The notes under the pieces are model-generated. The model ran no database searches. It was given only the letters and a program-made list of their open reading frames with translations, and had not been told where the DNA came from. Positions 7,288 to 15,451 of a stretch of DNA of 23,147 nucleotides are shown here, one piece after another. Position 1 is the stretch's first letter; each line of letters begins with the position of its first letter. Both the position numbers and the translations under genes were made by a program. The stretch lies in NCBI GenBank assembly GCA_031549965.1, contig JAVBPB010000016.1, forward strand, positions 1 to 23,147, in the 5' to 3' direction. This DNA comes from JAVBPB01 sp031549965. Its GTDB lineage: Bacteria; Bacillota; Clostridia; Lachnospirales; Lachnospiraceae.

Positions 7288-8323
7288 AGCTAAGCTTTTT
7301 TATTTGAACACATGATGGAGAATCTATTTCAATAGGTTTTCCATACATAATTATATTTCCCAATTCATAATCAACATTAAATACTGTAATTGTGCCTGAT
7401 TCATTATTAAGTGACATAAAATGTTTTCCATCAGGGAAGAACTCAATATCTTTTGGATATTCACCACTAACCGGAAGTGCTGAAAGTGTTGTTAGAAGAC
7501 CTGTTTCTTTATTTACTTTATAAAGAGCTACACAATTGTTACCCGCTGTTGAAGCAATTAAGTATTCACCATCTGGCGAAAGTTTTATAGCTGAAGCTGC
7601 GTTAGCTTCTCCGCTGTCTTTAGGAAGAGTTGATAATGTTTGTAATTTTGTAAAAATCCCATCTTCATAAGAATAAACAATAACATTATTTTTAAGTTCA
7701 AATATAATATAAGCATACTTTTGATCCTGACTAAAAATAATATGTCTTGGTCCTGATTCTAATTCGCACCTAATAATATCTGACAAAACAACTTTACCAT
7801 CATTTTCATTAAAATTATAAATCTTAACCTGATCTATTCCAAGATCTGCTGCACATAAAAACTTACCATCCGGTGTTAGTCTTGTACAATTTATATGAGG
7901 TCTAAAATTACGCTCTGCAACATTTCCAAGACCTGTATGGAATACTTCATCAACAACTCTTCCTACACTTCCATCTGCTTTTATTTTTAAAACAGTTAAT
8001 TTTCCATCATGATATCCACCTGTAAATAAATAAGTATCGTCTGCATTGGAGGAAATATAGCATGGTCTTAAACCATTTATTGATTGCTTATTTATTAAAG
8101 ATAGATTACCGTCTGATTCAATCTTAAATGCTGCTACCCCTTCATCTGCAACCGAATATAAATATTTTCCATTATTGGCAATATATATATATGATGGGTT
8201 ATCAACCTTTGCTTCCCCTATTTTTTTTAATTTAGCATTTTCGACATCAACATCAAAAATAGTTATACCTTTGCTTTTTCCTCTTGTATAGCTTCCTACA
8301 TAAGCAACATATTTCTCGCCCAT
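7286..8323 (-). CDS. Lactonase family beta-propeller protein (6-phosphogluconolactonase-like)
   Basis: The 345-residue protein matches the seven-bladed lactonase family that includes E. coli Pgl (YbhE). That enzyme hydrolyses 6-phosphogluconolactone in the pentose phosphate pathway. Family features are the opening YVGSYTRG, RPHINCTRLTPDGKF, CAADLGIDQV, SGPRHIIFS, the SPDGEYLIAS blade and YPKDIEFFPDGKHF. The length is normal, there is no signal peptide, and it is cytoplasmic. AGGAGG sits 7 bases before the ATG. It lies 67 bases downstream of trpS on the same strand with no clear terminator between, so the two may be co-transcribed. Many Clostridia lack the oxidative pentose phosphate branch, so the physiological substrate may be another sugar lactone. 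Confidence 0.85.
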   Translation of the reverse strand: MGEKYVAYVGSYTRGKSKGITIFDVDVENAKLKKIGEAKVDNPSYIYIANNGKYLYSVADEGVAAFKIESDGNLSLINKQSINGLRPCYISSNADDTYLFTGGYHDGKLTVLKIKADGSVGRVVDEVFHTGLGNVAERNFRPHINCTRLTPDGKFLCAADLGIDQVKIYNFNENDGKVVLSDIIRCELESGPRHIIFSQDQKYAYIIFELKNNVIVYSYEDGIFTKLQTLSTLPKDSGEANAASAIKLSPDGEYLIASTAGNNCVALYKVNKETGLLTTLSALPVSGEYPKDIEFFPDGKHFMSLNNESGTITVFNVDYELGNIIMYGKPIEIDSPSCVQIKKLS

Positions 8324-8390
8324 AAAAGTTCCTCCTAGTATTTTCTTATTGTAAATATTCTACCATGCTTTTCCTTTTTTGTTAAGCACA

Positions 8391-9395
8391 TTATCTGATT
8401 TTTTGTGGAAAGCCAACCTTTTTTTGTACTTTTCTAAGAGTCTTTAATGCATAATAGTCTGCTTTTTCGCCATTATCCTTAATTATTTTATCTATATAAT
8501 CCTTATTCTTAGATAGCTCATAAAATTTATCCTGAATAGGCTTCAATATTGAAGCAACAGATTCTCCCACAGCAAGTTTAAATTCTTTATACCCTTGATT
8601 TGCAAATTCATTAACAACCTCTTCTGGGGTTTTAGATGTTGCTACTGAATATATATCTATTAAATTTTTTATTCCCGGTTTATCATCTGAATAGCGAATC
8701 TCATTATCTGAATCTGTAACTGCACGCTTAAACTTACGAATAATTGTATCAGTATCATCAAGTAATAAAATATATCCATTAGGATTCTCATCTGACTTAG
8801 ACATTTTTTTTGAAGGTTCTTGTAAGCTCATAATCCTTGCACCAATTTTACCAATATATGGTTCAGGAATTGTAAATACATCCCCATATATTCCATTAAA
8901 TCTTTCTGCAATATCTCTTGTTATTTCCAAATGCTGTTTTTGATCATGTCCAACCGGAACAACATCTGATTGAAATAATAAAATATCAGCCGCCATTAAA
9001 ACTGGATAAGTAAAAAGCCCTGAATTTATATTATCTGCGTGTTTTTGTGATTTATCCTTAAATTGAGTCATTCTGCTTAATTCACCCATATAAGTATAGC
9101 AATTTAATATCCAAGCAAGTTCTGCATGTGCAGATACATGAGATTGATAATATATACAATTCTTCTCAGGATCTAATCCCGCTGCAATATAAAGCATTAA
9201 TAAATCTCTTGATCTCTTTCTTAAATCAGCCGGATCTTGTCTTACTGTAATTGAATGCATATCAACTACACAATAAAAACATGTGTATTCTTCATCAAGG
9301 GTTACCCAATTCTTTAATGCTCCCATATAATTTCCTAAAGTAAGGTTTCCTGTTGCCTGCATTCCACTAAAAAGTGATTTTTTTCCGTCTATCAT
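8391..9395 (-). CDS. trpS: Tryptophanyl-tRNA synthetase
   Basis: This class I synthetase charges tRNA-Trp with tryptophan. The start chosen is ATG 9395, with AAGGATGG 7 bases upstream, giving 334 residues. An upstream in-frame ATG at 9464 adds 23 residues that no family member would need. Signatures are SGMQATGNLTLGNYMG (residues 10-25, containing the HIGH-equivalent), the PVLMAADILLFQSDVVPVG stretch near 131, DQKQHLE around 151, and KMSKS at 197-201. The length is standard. No T-box leader is visible upstream. The 181-base gap to the divergent luxS is mostly promoter-like sequence. Confidence 0.96.
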   Translation of the reverse strand: MIDGKKSLFSGMQATGNLTLGNYMGALKNWVTLDEEYTCFYCVVDMHSITVRQDPADLRKRSRDLLMLYIAAGLDPEKNCIYYQSHVSAHAELAWILNCYTYMGELSRMTQFKDKSQKHADNINSGLFTYPVLMAADILLFQSDVVPVGHDQKQHLEITRDIAERFNGIYGDVFTIPEPYIGKIGARIMSLQEPSKKMSKSDENPNGYILLLDDTDTIIRKFKRAVTDSDNEIRYSDDKPGIKNLIDIYSVATSKTPEEVVNEFANQGYKEFKLAVGESVASILKPIQDKFYELSKNKDYIDKIIKDNGEKADYYALKTLRKVQKKVGFPQKIR

Positions 9396-9481
9396 TTTAT
9401 ATCCATCCTTATCATTTATTCTGAAGTTTGAGATTATTATATATAAATTTTTGGTATAAATCAATCTTATTATTAAATTAC

Positions 9482-9510
9482 TTGAAAAAAAACTTTTGAT
9501 GGGATATAAT
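9482..9510 (+). promoter_or_regulatory. Promoter of luxS
   Basis: TTGAAA (9482-9487), 17 bases and TATAAT (9505-9510) precede luxS by 66 bases. A tiny AGGG/CCCT hairpin follows at ~9518-9530 and is too weak to call regulatory. I see no SAM or SAH riboswitch fold. Confidence 0.6.
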
Positions 9511-9576
9511 TTCTTTGAGGGTTTTACCCTTTTGTTTTAATGTCATGTTATTGAATTATAGAAAGGATAGGATTAT

Positions 9577-10056
9577 ATGGATAAAATAGCCAGTTTTACA
9601 ATAGATCATTTACGTTTAAATAAAGGAGTTTATGTTTCTCGGAAAGACAAGGTTTCTGATAGTGTTATTACTACATTTGATATTAGAATGACTACTCCTA
9701 ACTTTGAACCGGTAATGAATACTGCGGAAATTCATACAATTGAGCATTTGGCAGCAACTTATTTAAGAAATCATAAGGATTATGGTGAAAAAATTATTTA
9801 TTTTGGGCCTATGGGGTGTAGAACCGGATTTTATTTGCTTTTGTCTGGGGATTTTGAATCAAAGGATATCGTTACACTGCTTATCGATATGTATGCATTT
9901 ATTAGAGATTTTAAGGATGAAGTTCCAGGTGCTTCAGCAAAGGATTGTGGAAATTATCTTGATATGAATTTGCCTATGGCTAATTATCTTGCAAAGAGAT
10001 TTTTAGATGAAGTTTTAACTAATATTACAGAGTCTCAATTGATTTATCCTGAATAG
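9577..10056 (+). CDS. luxS: S-ribosylhomocysteine lyase (autoinducer-2 synthase)
   Basis: LuxS cleaves S-ribosylhomocysteine to homocysteine and DPD, the precursor of AI-2, within the activated methyl cycle. The protein is 159 residues, the standard length. The metal ligands are the HTIEH motif (H53 and H57, with catalytic E56) and C124 in KDCGNY. The catalytic Cys is C81 in FGPMGCRTGFY. The ATG follows GAAAGGATAGGA. It is not next to the nucleosidase gene pfs in this window. An unusually long hairpin follows the stop codon. Confidence 0.97.
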   Translation: MDKIASFTIDHLRLNKGVYVSRKDKVSDSVITTFDIRMTTPNFEPVMNTAEIHTIEHLAATYLRNHKDYGEKIIYFGPMGCRTGFYLLLSGDFESKDIVTLLIDMYAFIRDFKDEVPGASAKDCGNYLDMNLPMANYLAKRFLDEVLTNITESQLIYPE

Positions 10057-10070
10057 TGATATTAATAAAT

Positions 10071-10151
10071 CTCCTCAAGATGTGAATCATTAGGCTTTGA
10101 AACGTTTGGAACATTGTCTTTTCAAAGCCTAATGATTTACGTCTTGAGGAG
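10071..10151. repeat. Long hairpin after luxS (32-bp stem, 17-base loop)
   Basis: The arm at 10071-10102 pairs with 10120-10151 over all 32 positions in RNA, using two G-U wobbles and otherwise Watson-Crick pairs. The arms begin CTCCTCAAGA and end TCTTGAGGAG. No U tract follows on either strand, so it is not a standard terminator. It could be a structured RNA, a palindromic repeat element or an RNase III-processed 3' end of the luxS message. Confidence 0.8.
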
Positions 10152-10198
10152 TAGGATGTCTAAGTTGCTAAGGTCACGTCACATAAAACTTTATATAA

Positions 10199-10480
10199 CT
10201 ACTTCTTTTGCATAGCACTAATCATTGTTTTCATTTTGTTTACCTTTTGTTTTTCGTCCTCTGACATGTCTTTAGTCAGTAAATCCATCATTAAGTTTGT
10301 CTCATCATTTGAGAATTTTAAACCCATTGAATTTAGCTTACTATTTGCAGACATTATTACAGGGATTAAGTCCTGCATCTTTTTACCTTCTGAATTATTC
10401 ATCAGTTCAACCAGTATAGCAAGTTTTTTTGCATCAATATCTTTAAATGCTGGATTATTTATCCATGATACATCTCTCAT
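10199..10480 (-). CDS. Small conserved-looking protein of unknown function (93 aa)
   Basis: I chose ATG 10480, preceded by GGAGGG at 9 bases, over an in-frame TTG 18 bases upstream that lies before the ribosome binding site. The 93 residues are helical and Met/Lys-rich: NPAFKDIDAKKLAILVEL, then a DLIPVIMSANSKLNSMGLKF stretch, then charged helices ending SAMQKK. From memory, a pattern of 'NP.l..id..kl..l..l......k...dllP.lm.a' with a second helical pair recurs in small clostridial proteins of unknown function, but I cannot verify this. It lies 22 bases downstream of the 159-aa gene, apparently as the second gene of a two-gene operon. There is no signal peptide or membrane segment. Confidence 0.65.
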   Translation of the reverse strand: MRDVSWINNPAFKDIDAKKLAILVELMNNSEGKKMQDLIPVIMSANSKLNSMGLKFSNDETNLMMDLLTKDMSEDEKQKVNKMKTMISAMQKK

Positions 10481-10502
10481 TTTATCTGTTCCCTCCAAAT
10501 TG

Positions 10503-10982
10503 TTAATTCATGTTGTTAAACATCATGTTAACTGCATCGAATGTTGCTTTTTGTTCTGATGTTAGAAATTGTTCCATAAGACTCATCATATTAATGTTGT
10601 TGTTTAAATTGTTTTTATTGTTATTGTTACCACTATTACTATTACCCATCTTGTTTTTATATGTTGAGTAAAAGTCATTGGCTTTAAAAATGTTCATTAG
10701 TACATCCAGAGTCTCTCTTTGTTTTGGTGATACTACTTCTTTGATCTCAACTAAAAACTGCTCTGTATCCATCTTCTTTGGGTTTAAATCACATGCCTGA
10801 AGGTCACCAACATCATTAAAATAGTTCATTGTATTCATAATTTCAGTTGATTTAATTAATAGAGCCATTGTTTTTTGCATATTGTAGTTCATATATGGCA
10901 TGGCTACTTTCATCATATTAAGTTGCTCACTTGAACTGATTTGATCGATTTCTGTTATGTGTAATTTATTCTCCTCTTCCAT
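10503..10982 (-). CDS. Met/Asn-rich helical protein of unknown function (159 aa)
   Basis: This is the first gene of the pair. It is rich in Met (about 20) and Asn. It contains helical segments at 15-50 and 75-105, then an Asn/Ser/Lys linker (~112-130), then a final helix. Two segments resemble each other: SPKQRETLDVLMNIFKAND (85-103) and TSEQKATFDAVNMMFNNMN (141-159). This suggests a duplicated helix pair, and the 93-aa partner has a similar SEDEKQKVNKMKTMI segment. The ATG has only a modest site (AGGTAG). There is no signal peptide or membrane segment, so I infer a small cytosolic helical protein that may bind its partner. I do not recognise a named family. Confidence 0.6.
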   Translation of the reverse strand: MEEENKLHITEIDQISSSEQLNMMKVAMPYMNYNMQKTMALLIKSTEIMNTMNYFNDVGDLQACDLNPKKMDTEQFLVEIKEVVSPKQRETLDVLMNIFKANDFYSTYKNKMGNSNSGNNNNKNNLNNNINMMSLMEQFLTSEQKATFDAVNMMFNNMN

Positions 10983-11173
10983 GTTCTACCTACCTACATT
11001 TTATTTCTACAGTATATTATCATAGCTTGTAAATAATGCTTACTTTTTTAAATATAATATCTTGTCTTTTAAGTGGCACTTATTGCTATGTAATAATTTT
11101 GTGAATCAAAACAATTGTTGGACTTATGGGAGGTTTCAAATAAATTTTGTTTAAAGGTCTGTATAAAATGAAA

Positions 11174-11210
11174 TGCTCCCACATCGTTTAGACTAAACTT
11201 TGAGGGAGCA
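11174..11210 (-). terminator. Terminator of alaA
   Basis: TGCTCCC (11174-11180) pairs with GGGAGCA (11204-11210), with an inner GTTTA/TAAAC stem. On the minus strand it lies just past the alaA stop and is followed by a moderately U-rich run. Confidence 0.65.
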
Positions 11211-11219
11211 ATAATTTTT

Positions 11220-12434
11220 TTACTGCTTATAGTTACTTAAAAAATCTCTTAATCGTTCTGTAGCAATTTTAAGATCATCAATAACTGGTAAGTATACAAT
11301 TCTAAAATGATCTGGATCATGCCAGTTAAATCCTTTTCCATGTACCATTAAAACATGTTTTTGCTTTAAGAAATCTAATACAAATTTTTCATCATCTAAA
11401 ATATTATATTTTTTAGTATTAATTTTAGGAAAGATGTAGAAAGCTGCTTTTGGTTTAACTGTTGTTATTCCAGGAATGTCATTTAATGCATTATATATAA
11501 ATTCTCTTTGTTCATAAATTCTTCCATTTGGAAGTAATAATTCATCTGCACTTTGATATCCTCCAAGTGCGGTTTGAATAACATATTGAGAAGGTACATT
11601 TGAACATAGACGCATTGATGATAGCATATTTAGTCCTTCTATGTAGCCTTTTACGTTAGATTTATTTCCGCTAAGAACCATCCAGCCACTTCTAAAACCA
11701 GCAATTCTATGTGATTTTGATAAACCATTAAAAGTTACAACAAATAAATCAGGTGCCAATGCTGCTATTGATGTATGTTCTAAACCATCCATAACCAATC
11801 TGTCATATATTTCATCTGAAAATATTATTAATTCATTTTGTCTTGCTATTTCAACTATATCCATTAACACTTCTTTAGGATATAGTGCACCTGTTGGATT
11901 ATTTGGATTAATTAATACAATTCCTTTAGTTTTATCGGTAATTTTCTTCTTAATATCATCAATATCTGGATACCATTCTGCTTCTTCATCACATATATAA
12001 TGTATTGGTCTGCCTCCTGAAAGATTGGCTGCGGCTGTCCAAAGGGGGTAATCAGGGGATGGAATTAATATTTCATCTCCATCATTTAATAATCCTTGCA
12101 TTGCCATAACAATTAATTCGCTGACACCATTGCCTGTATATATATCATCTATTCCAACATTTGGAATGTTTTTCAACTGACAGTACTGCATAATTGCCTT
12201 TCTGGCAGAAAATATTCCTTTAGAATCACTATAACCTTGAGCGGCACGTAAATTGTAAATCATATCGTGTATTACTTCATCTGGTGCATCAAATTTAAAA
12301 GGTGCGGGGTTTCCTATATTTAACTTTAAAATATCCATTCCTTGAGCACTCATGCGATTAGCTTCTTCAACCACTGGCCCTCTAACATCGTAACATACAT
12401 TTTCAAGCTTATTTGATTTTTCAAATATTCTCAT
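11220..12434 (-). CDS. alaA: PLP-dependent alanine aminotransferase
   Basis: This class I/II aminotransferase converts pyruvate plus glutamate to alanine plus 2-oxoglutarate, in the manner of E. coli AlaA (YfbQ). The resemblance to AlaA as I remember it is strong along the whole length: KSNKLENVCYDVRGPV, LKLNIGNPAPF, GYSDSKGIFSARKAIMQ, INPNNPTGALYPKEVLM and SMRLCSNVPSQ. The PLP lysine is K240 in FNGLSKSHRIAGFRSGW, and the phosphate or ring contacts include D207 (SDEIYD) and the GNGVSELI loop. It has 404 residues, like AlaA. AAGGATGG lies 8 bases before the ATG. It is transcribed alone, divergently from the DUF1836 gene. Confidence 0.93.
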   Translation of the reverse strand: MRIFEKSNKLENVCYDVRGPVVEEANRMSAQGMDILKLNIGNPAPFKFDAPDEVIHDMIYNLRAAQGYSDSKGIFSARKAIMQYCQLKNIPNVGIDDIYTGNGVSELIVMAMQGLLNDGDEILIPSPDYPLWTAAANLSGGRPIHYICDEEAEWYPDIDDIKKKITDKTKGIVLINPNNPTGALYPKEVLMDIVEIARQNELIIFSDEIYDRLVMDGLEHTSIAALAPDLFVVTFNGLSKSHRIAGFRSGWMVLSGNKSNVKGYIEGLNMLSSMRLCSNVPSQYVIQTALGGYQSADELLLPNGRIYEQREFIYNALNDIPGITTVKPKAAFYIFPKINTKKYNILDDEKFVLDFLKQKHVLMVHGKGFNWHDPDHFRIVYLPVIDDLKIATERLRDFLSNYKQ

Positions 12435-12581
12435 AACAACACCATCCTTTTACGTACTGATTAAACTGGATAACTATAATATTCGGGGTTAAATCTTATG
12501 ACTTTATAGGAGGCAACATAATAGTTAATTTTACTGATATCTAATGCCACTATAATAAAAAGATTATTTTTAATTTAAGTA

Positions 12582-12611
12582 AGTATATCATTTCATATAG
12601 ATTTGTGTCAA
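12582..12611 (-). promoter_or_regulatory. Promoter of alaA
   Basis: On the minus strand TTGACA (12611-12606) is followed after 18 bases by TATACT (12587-12582). The leader would be about 140 bases. The -35 box lies only 42 bases from the -35 box of the divergent DUF1836 promoter. Confidence 0.5.
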
Positions 12612-12653
12612 CAAAATTTTAATATATAAAAAACTACAAAATCCACAAAAATA

Positions 12654-12682
12654 TTGACACATAGTTTTTAATACTATATAAT
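12654..12682 (+). promoter_or_regulatory. Consensus promoter of the DUF1836 gene
   Basis: A perfect TTGACA (12654-12659), a 17-base spacer and a perfect TATAAT (12677-12682) lie 20 bases before the ATG. The leader would therefore be very short. Confidence 0.75.
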
Positions 12683-12701
12683 GTATTTATGAGGTGATTT
12701 G

Positions 12702-13352
12702 ATGCATAAAGCAAATGATGAATTATTTAATAAAATCATGAAAAGTTTAGATAATATTGACTATATAAAAACTGAAGATGTGCCTAATATAGATTTATAT
12801 ATGGATCAGGTAACTACGTTTATGGATAAGCATTTAATAGGTGCTAAAAGATTTGAAGAGGATAAAATTCTTACAAAAACCATGATAAATAACTACACTA
12901 AGAATGAGTTAATGCCACCGCCTGATAAGAAGAAATATTCAAAAGAACATCTTTTTTTGCTAATTTTTATATATTATTTAAAAAATATATTATCAATTAG
13001 TGATATACAAACTATACTTAAACCCCTGACTGAAGAATTTTTTGATGGAAAAGGTGAATTTAGTTTAGAAAATATCTATAATGATATTCTGGCCTTAGAA
13101 AAAAAGCAATTGAATAATTTAAAATCAGATATGCAAAAAAAGTATGATGAAGCTAAGACAGTATTTTTAAGAAATGATGATGAATCAGAAAATGATTTTC
13201 TTACCACATTTTCATTAATATGCATGTTGAGTTTTGATGTTTATATGAAAAAAACTATTATTGAGCAAATAATTGATGCTAATCTAAAATCCGATGTATC
13301 AAAAAAAGAAACTAATTCTGGTAAAAAGGATAAAGATGAACATAAGGAATAA
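12702..13352 (+). CDS. DUF1836 family putative regulator
   Basis: The start is ATG 12702, five bases after GAGGTG; an in-frame TTG directly before it is not needed. The protein has 216 residues. Residues ~25-125 match the DUF1836 pattern known from Firmicutes: VPNIDLYMDQVTTFMDKHL, then DKILTKTMINNYTKNELMPP, then KKYSKEHLFLLIFIYYLKNILSISDIQ. The TKTMINNYTK segment looks like a winged-helix or MerR-like recognition region, and the family is generally regarded as putative transcription regulators. The C-terminal tail is Lys/Glu-rich. Its targets are unknown. It is divergent from alaA with nearby promoters, so regulation of alaA or itself is possible but not shown. Confidence 0.85.
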   Translation: MHKANDELFNKIMKSLDNIDYIKTEDVPNIDLYMDQVTTFMDKHLIGAKRFEEDKILTKTMINNYTKNELMPPPDKKKYSKEHLFLLIFIYYLKNILSISDIQTILKPLTEEFFDGKGEFSLENIYNDILALEKKQLNNLKSDMQKKYDEAKTVFLRNDDESENDFLTTFSLICMLSFDVYMKKTIIEQIIDANLKSDVSKKETNSGKKDKDEHKE

Positions 13353-13389
13353 AAAATGAGCTTGACCTACTGGGTTAAGCTCATTTTTT
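13351..13389. terminator. Bidirectional terminator after the DUF1836 gene
   Basis: A continuous 17-base stem (AAAAAATGAGCTTGACC with GGTTAAGCTCATTTTTT, one G-U pair) closes a 5-base loop. It serves the DUF1836 gene on the + strand and the convergent YerC-like gene on the - strand. Confidence 0.88.
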
Positions 13390-13394
13390 AAAAA

Positions 13395-13706
13395 TTATTC
13401 TTCGGATTTTTTTGCTTCCTCACTATATACTCTTGAAAACACCATATCATAACCATCATTGCCATAATTTAGTGAACGATTAACTCTGCTTATTGTTGCT
13501 GTTGACGCACCTGTTTTTTCAGCTATTTCAAGATAAGTATTATGTTTTCTTAACATTCTCGCAACTTCAAGTCTTTGAGATAATGATAATAGTTCATTTA
13601 CAGTACATATATCTTCAAAAAACACATAACATTCTTCTATATCTTTTAAGCTTAAAATTGATTTGAATAAATTATCAACTGATTCCGTTCTAATATTTTT
13701 ACTCAT
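13395..13706 (-). CDS. YerC/YecD family TrpR-like regulator
   Basis: The 103-residue protein matches the small TrpR-superfamily regulators called YerC/YecD in Firmicutes. It has an N-terminal helical dimerisation region (FKSILSLKDIEECYVFFEDI), then ELLSLSQRLEVARML, then a helix-turn-helix (YLEIAEKTGASTATISRVNRSL). It is expected to bind DNA as an all-helical dimer. The ligand and targets are not established for this subfamily, and it lacks trp genes next door. GGAG lies ~9 bases before the ATG. A plausible promoter (TTTACT, 17 bases, TAAAAT on the minus strand at 13768-13740) lies between it and the PHP gene, so it may be transcribed separately from that gene. Confidence 0.88.
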   Translation of the reverse strand: MSKNIRTESVDNLFKSILSLKDIEECYVFFEDICTVNELLSLSQRLEVARMLRKHNTYLEIAEKTGASTATISRVNRSLNYGNDGYDMVFSRVYSEEAKKSEE

Positions 13707-13773
13707 CCTATCATTCTCCTGTCTAAAATTTATATTTCAATTTTACCACGTTAGTATTTCAAAGTAAAGCAAT

Positions 13774-14505
13774 TTATTTATTAATAAAAGATTTTTTATT
13801 TGTTAAGAAATTTTTTATTCTTTCAACTGAATTGTTCATTATTAATTCTTCTGGAAATTTAACTGCTCCTAGTATTTCTTTAGCATAATCAAAGTTTCCA
13901 ATATCATTAGCAACATGTGCATCACTGCCTATTGAAATTGGTACATTGTAACTTTTACATAATTGAAGCATAACTAAATAATTGTCTCTGGCATTTTTTC
14001 GAAAACTTTTTGGACTCATAGAACTGTTGTTAACTTCTAATAAAACATTAAATTCTTTGGCAGCTTTTACTATCGCTTCATAATCTAATTCATATCTGCT
14101 GTCATCTGGATGACCAATTATGTCTATATATGGATTTTTAATTGCATTTATTACTGCATTTGTATTCTCAATAATAGTTCCAGATTCTATACATGGAGGA
14201 TGTAAACTTGCAATTACTAGATCTAAGCCCCTAAGTGAATGCTCGTCTAAATCAATATTACCTTCAAAATCAACTATATTAAGCTCTACTCCCAGTAAAA
14301 GTTCTACATCAAACATATTCCTTGGTACAACCTTCAAATTATGAAAATAAAAATTACTACATGTTCCTGGCATATTTGGTGCATGTTCCGTAATACCAAT
14401 TAACCTAAGTCCTTTAACGGAAGCTTCTTTAGCCATTTCTTGTATTGTACTATAAGCATGTCCGCTTGCAAGTGTATGAGAATGAGTATCTAATAAATAA
14501 TTCAT
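13774..14505 (-). CDS. PHP-domain phosphoesterase, YcdX-like
   Basis: This 243-residue protein is a full PHP domain with metal ligands at the expected places: DTHSHT (H8, H10), TEHAP (E40, H41), GVELN (E74), SLHPP (H102), GHPDD (H132) and GSDAH (D195, H197). YcdX-type proteins bind three metals in a distorted barrel and hydrolyse phosphomonoesters. The natural substrate is generally unknown. Histidinol-phosphatase (HisK-type) is a related alternative, but those are usually somewhat longer and lie near his genes. GAAGGA lies 6 bases before the ATG. It is upstream of the YerC-like gene and divergent from the phosphate-transport operon. Confidence 0.87.
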   Translation of the reverse strand: MNYLLDTHSHTLASGHAYSTIQEMAKEASVKGLRLIGITEHAPNMPGTCSNFYFHNLKVVPRNMFDVELLLGVELNIVDFEGNIDLDEHSLRGLDLVIASLHPPCIESGTIIENTNAVINAIKNPYIDIIGHPDDSRYELDYEAIVKAAKEFNVLLEVNNSSMSPKSFRKNARDNYLVMLQLCKSYNVPISIGSDAHVANDIGNFDYAKEILGAVKFPEELIMNNSVERIKNFLTNKKSFINK

Positions 14506-14827
14506 AAAATCCTTCTTTCAAAATTTATACCGTGATATTCCATCAATTAACTGTCTAAGATATTAAATTTCAGACTTATCATACCAAATTGTCGTTAAAT
14601 TCTAAATCACATTATTAAATAATATATCATAAAGTTGTTTTATTTACAATAAAGAAAACAAAAACAATTTTAAAATTAAGAAATAGTAAAGTTAATTTAA
14701 ATTCCTATTTACATAAACTTAGTATTCTAGTATAATTAAAATTGTGTCAGTTTCTTCCTATTATTTATATAGTTATATTTTATAAAACTGATATTATTTT
14801 ACATATTATGAACGGAGGAATTTTTTC
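14506..14827. other. Divergent intergenic region, 322 bases
   Basis: This very AT-rich gap lies between the PHP gene and the DUF47 gene. The one element I can support is the promoter at 14708-14736. I looked for tandem PhoP-type TTAACA-like boxes and saw none convincing. Confidence 0.4.
14708..14736 (+). promoter_or_regulatory. Promoter of the DUF47/PiT operon
   Basis: TTTACA (14708-14713), 17 bases and TATAAT (14731-14736) lie 91 bases before the DUF47 ATG. Confidence 0.55.
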
Positions 14828-15451
14828 ATGTTAAGAACTACAAAAAAGGAACTGGAGTTTTATAACGATTTTTTATCAATGCTTGAATTAATTCAGAAAG
14901 CTTCTATAAAATTAGAAGACTTAATGAAAAACTTCACTAATATTGAGGTTAAAATAAGCGAAATTGCAGAACTTGAACATGAGTGTGATGTACTTGCACA
15001 TAAATCATTTGAAAGAATTAATGCTGCTTTTATTACACCGATTGACAGAGAAGACATCTTAATTATTGTTAAAAAATTAGATGATATCCTAGACCATATT
15101 GAAGAAACTGCTATGCGTTTTCAAATTTATGGCATTACATCTGTAAAAGCAGAGGCTATTGTCTTCGTGAAGATTATTAGCAATTGTGTTGAACATCTTA
15201 GAAAAATGATAGATTATATGCCATCTTCTAAAACATTTCCACAATTAAAAGAAGCCGTTATTGAAATTAACCGATTAGAAAATCAAGGTGATGTAATATA
15301 CAAAGAAGAACTGAAAAAATTATTTTCCAATGAAAAAGATACTTTAGAAATTATTAAATGGAATGGTATTTATGACTATTTGGAAAAAGCCCTCGATTCA
15401 TGTGAAGATGTTGCCAATATTATTGAAGGAGTTGTGATGAAGCATGCTTAA
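14828..15451 (+). CDS. DUF47 family (PhoU-like) accessory protein
   Basis: The 207-residue all-helical protein belongs to the DUF47/PhoU-like group. Typical segments are an E-L-E-H-E-C-D motif early on (LEHECDVLAHK), TPIDREDILIIVKKLDDILDHIEE in the middle, and a matching NRLENQGDVIYKEEL later, consistent with two related helical bundles. Proteins of this family are encoded next to PiT transporters and are thought to control them. ACGGAGGAA lies 8-9 bases before the ATG. The end overlaps the start of the transporter gene by 8 bases, which indicates translational coupling. Confidence 0.92.
   Translation: MLRTTKKELEFYNDFLSMLELIQKASIKLEDLMKNFTNIEVKISEIAELEHECDVLAHKSFERINAAFITPIDREDILIIVKKLDDILDHIEETAMRFQIYGITSVKAEAIVFVKIISNCVEHLRKMIDYMPSSKTFPQLKEAVIEINRLENQGDVIYKEELKKLFSNEKDTLEIIKWNGIYDYLEKALDSCEDVANIIEGVVMKHA

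Noticed and set aside
4904..8323. Common origin of the flagellin propeller and the adjacent lactonase propeller
   Set aside because: The blade motifs differ (SDGGY/F with a TG turn versus the PDGKY lactonase pattern) and the genes are convergent, so the adjacency looks like chance.
9396..9576. T-box leader for trpS or SAM/SAH riboswitch for luxS
   Set aside because: The gap is only 181 bases and holds a standard luxS promoter; no T-box motif, antiterminator or multi-stem riboswitch fold is visible.
14506..14827. PhoP box controlling the DUF47/PiT operon
   Set aside because: The region is very AT-rich and any TTAACA-like matches are not arranged as spaced direct repeats.
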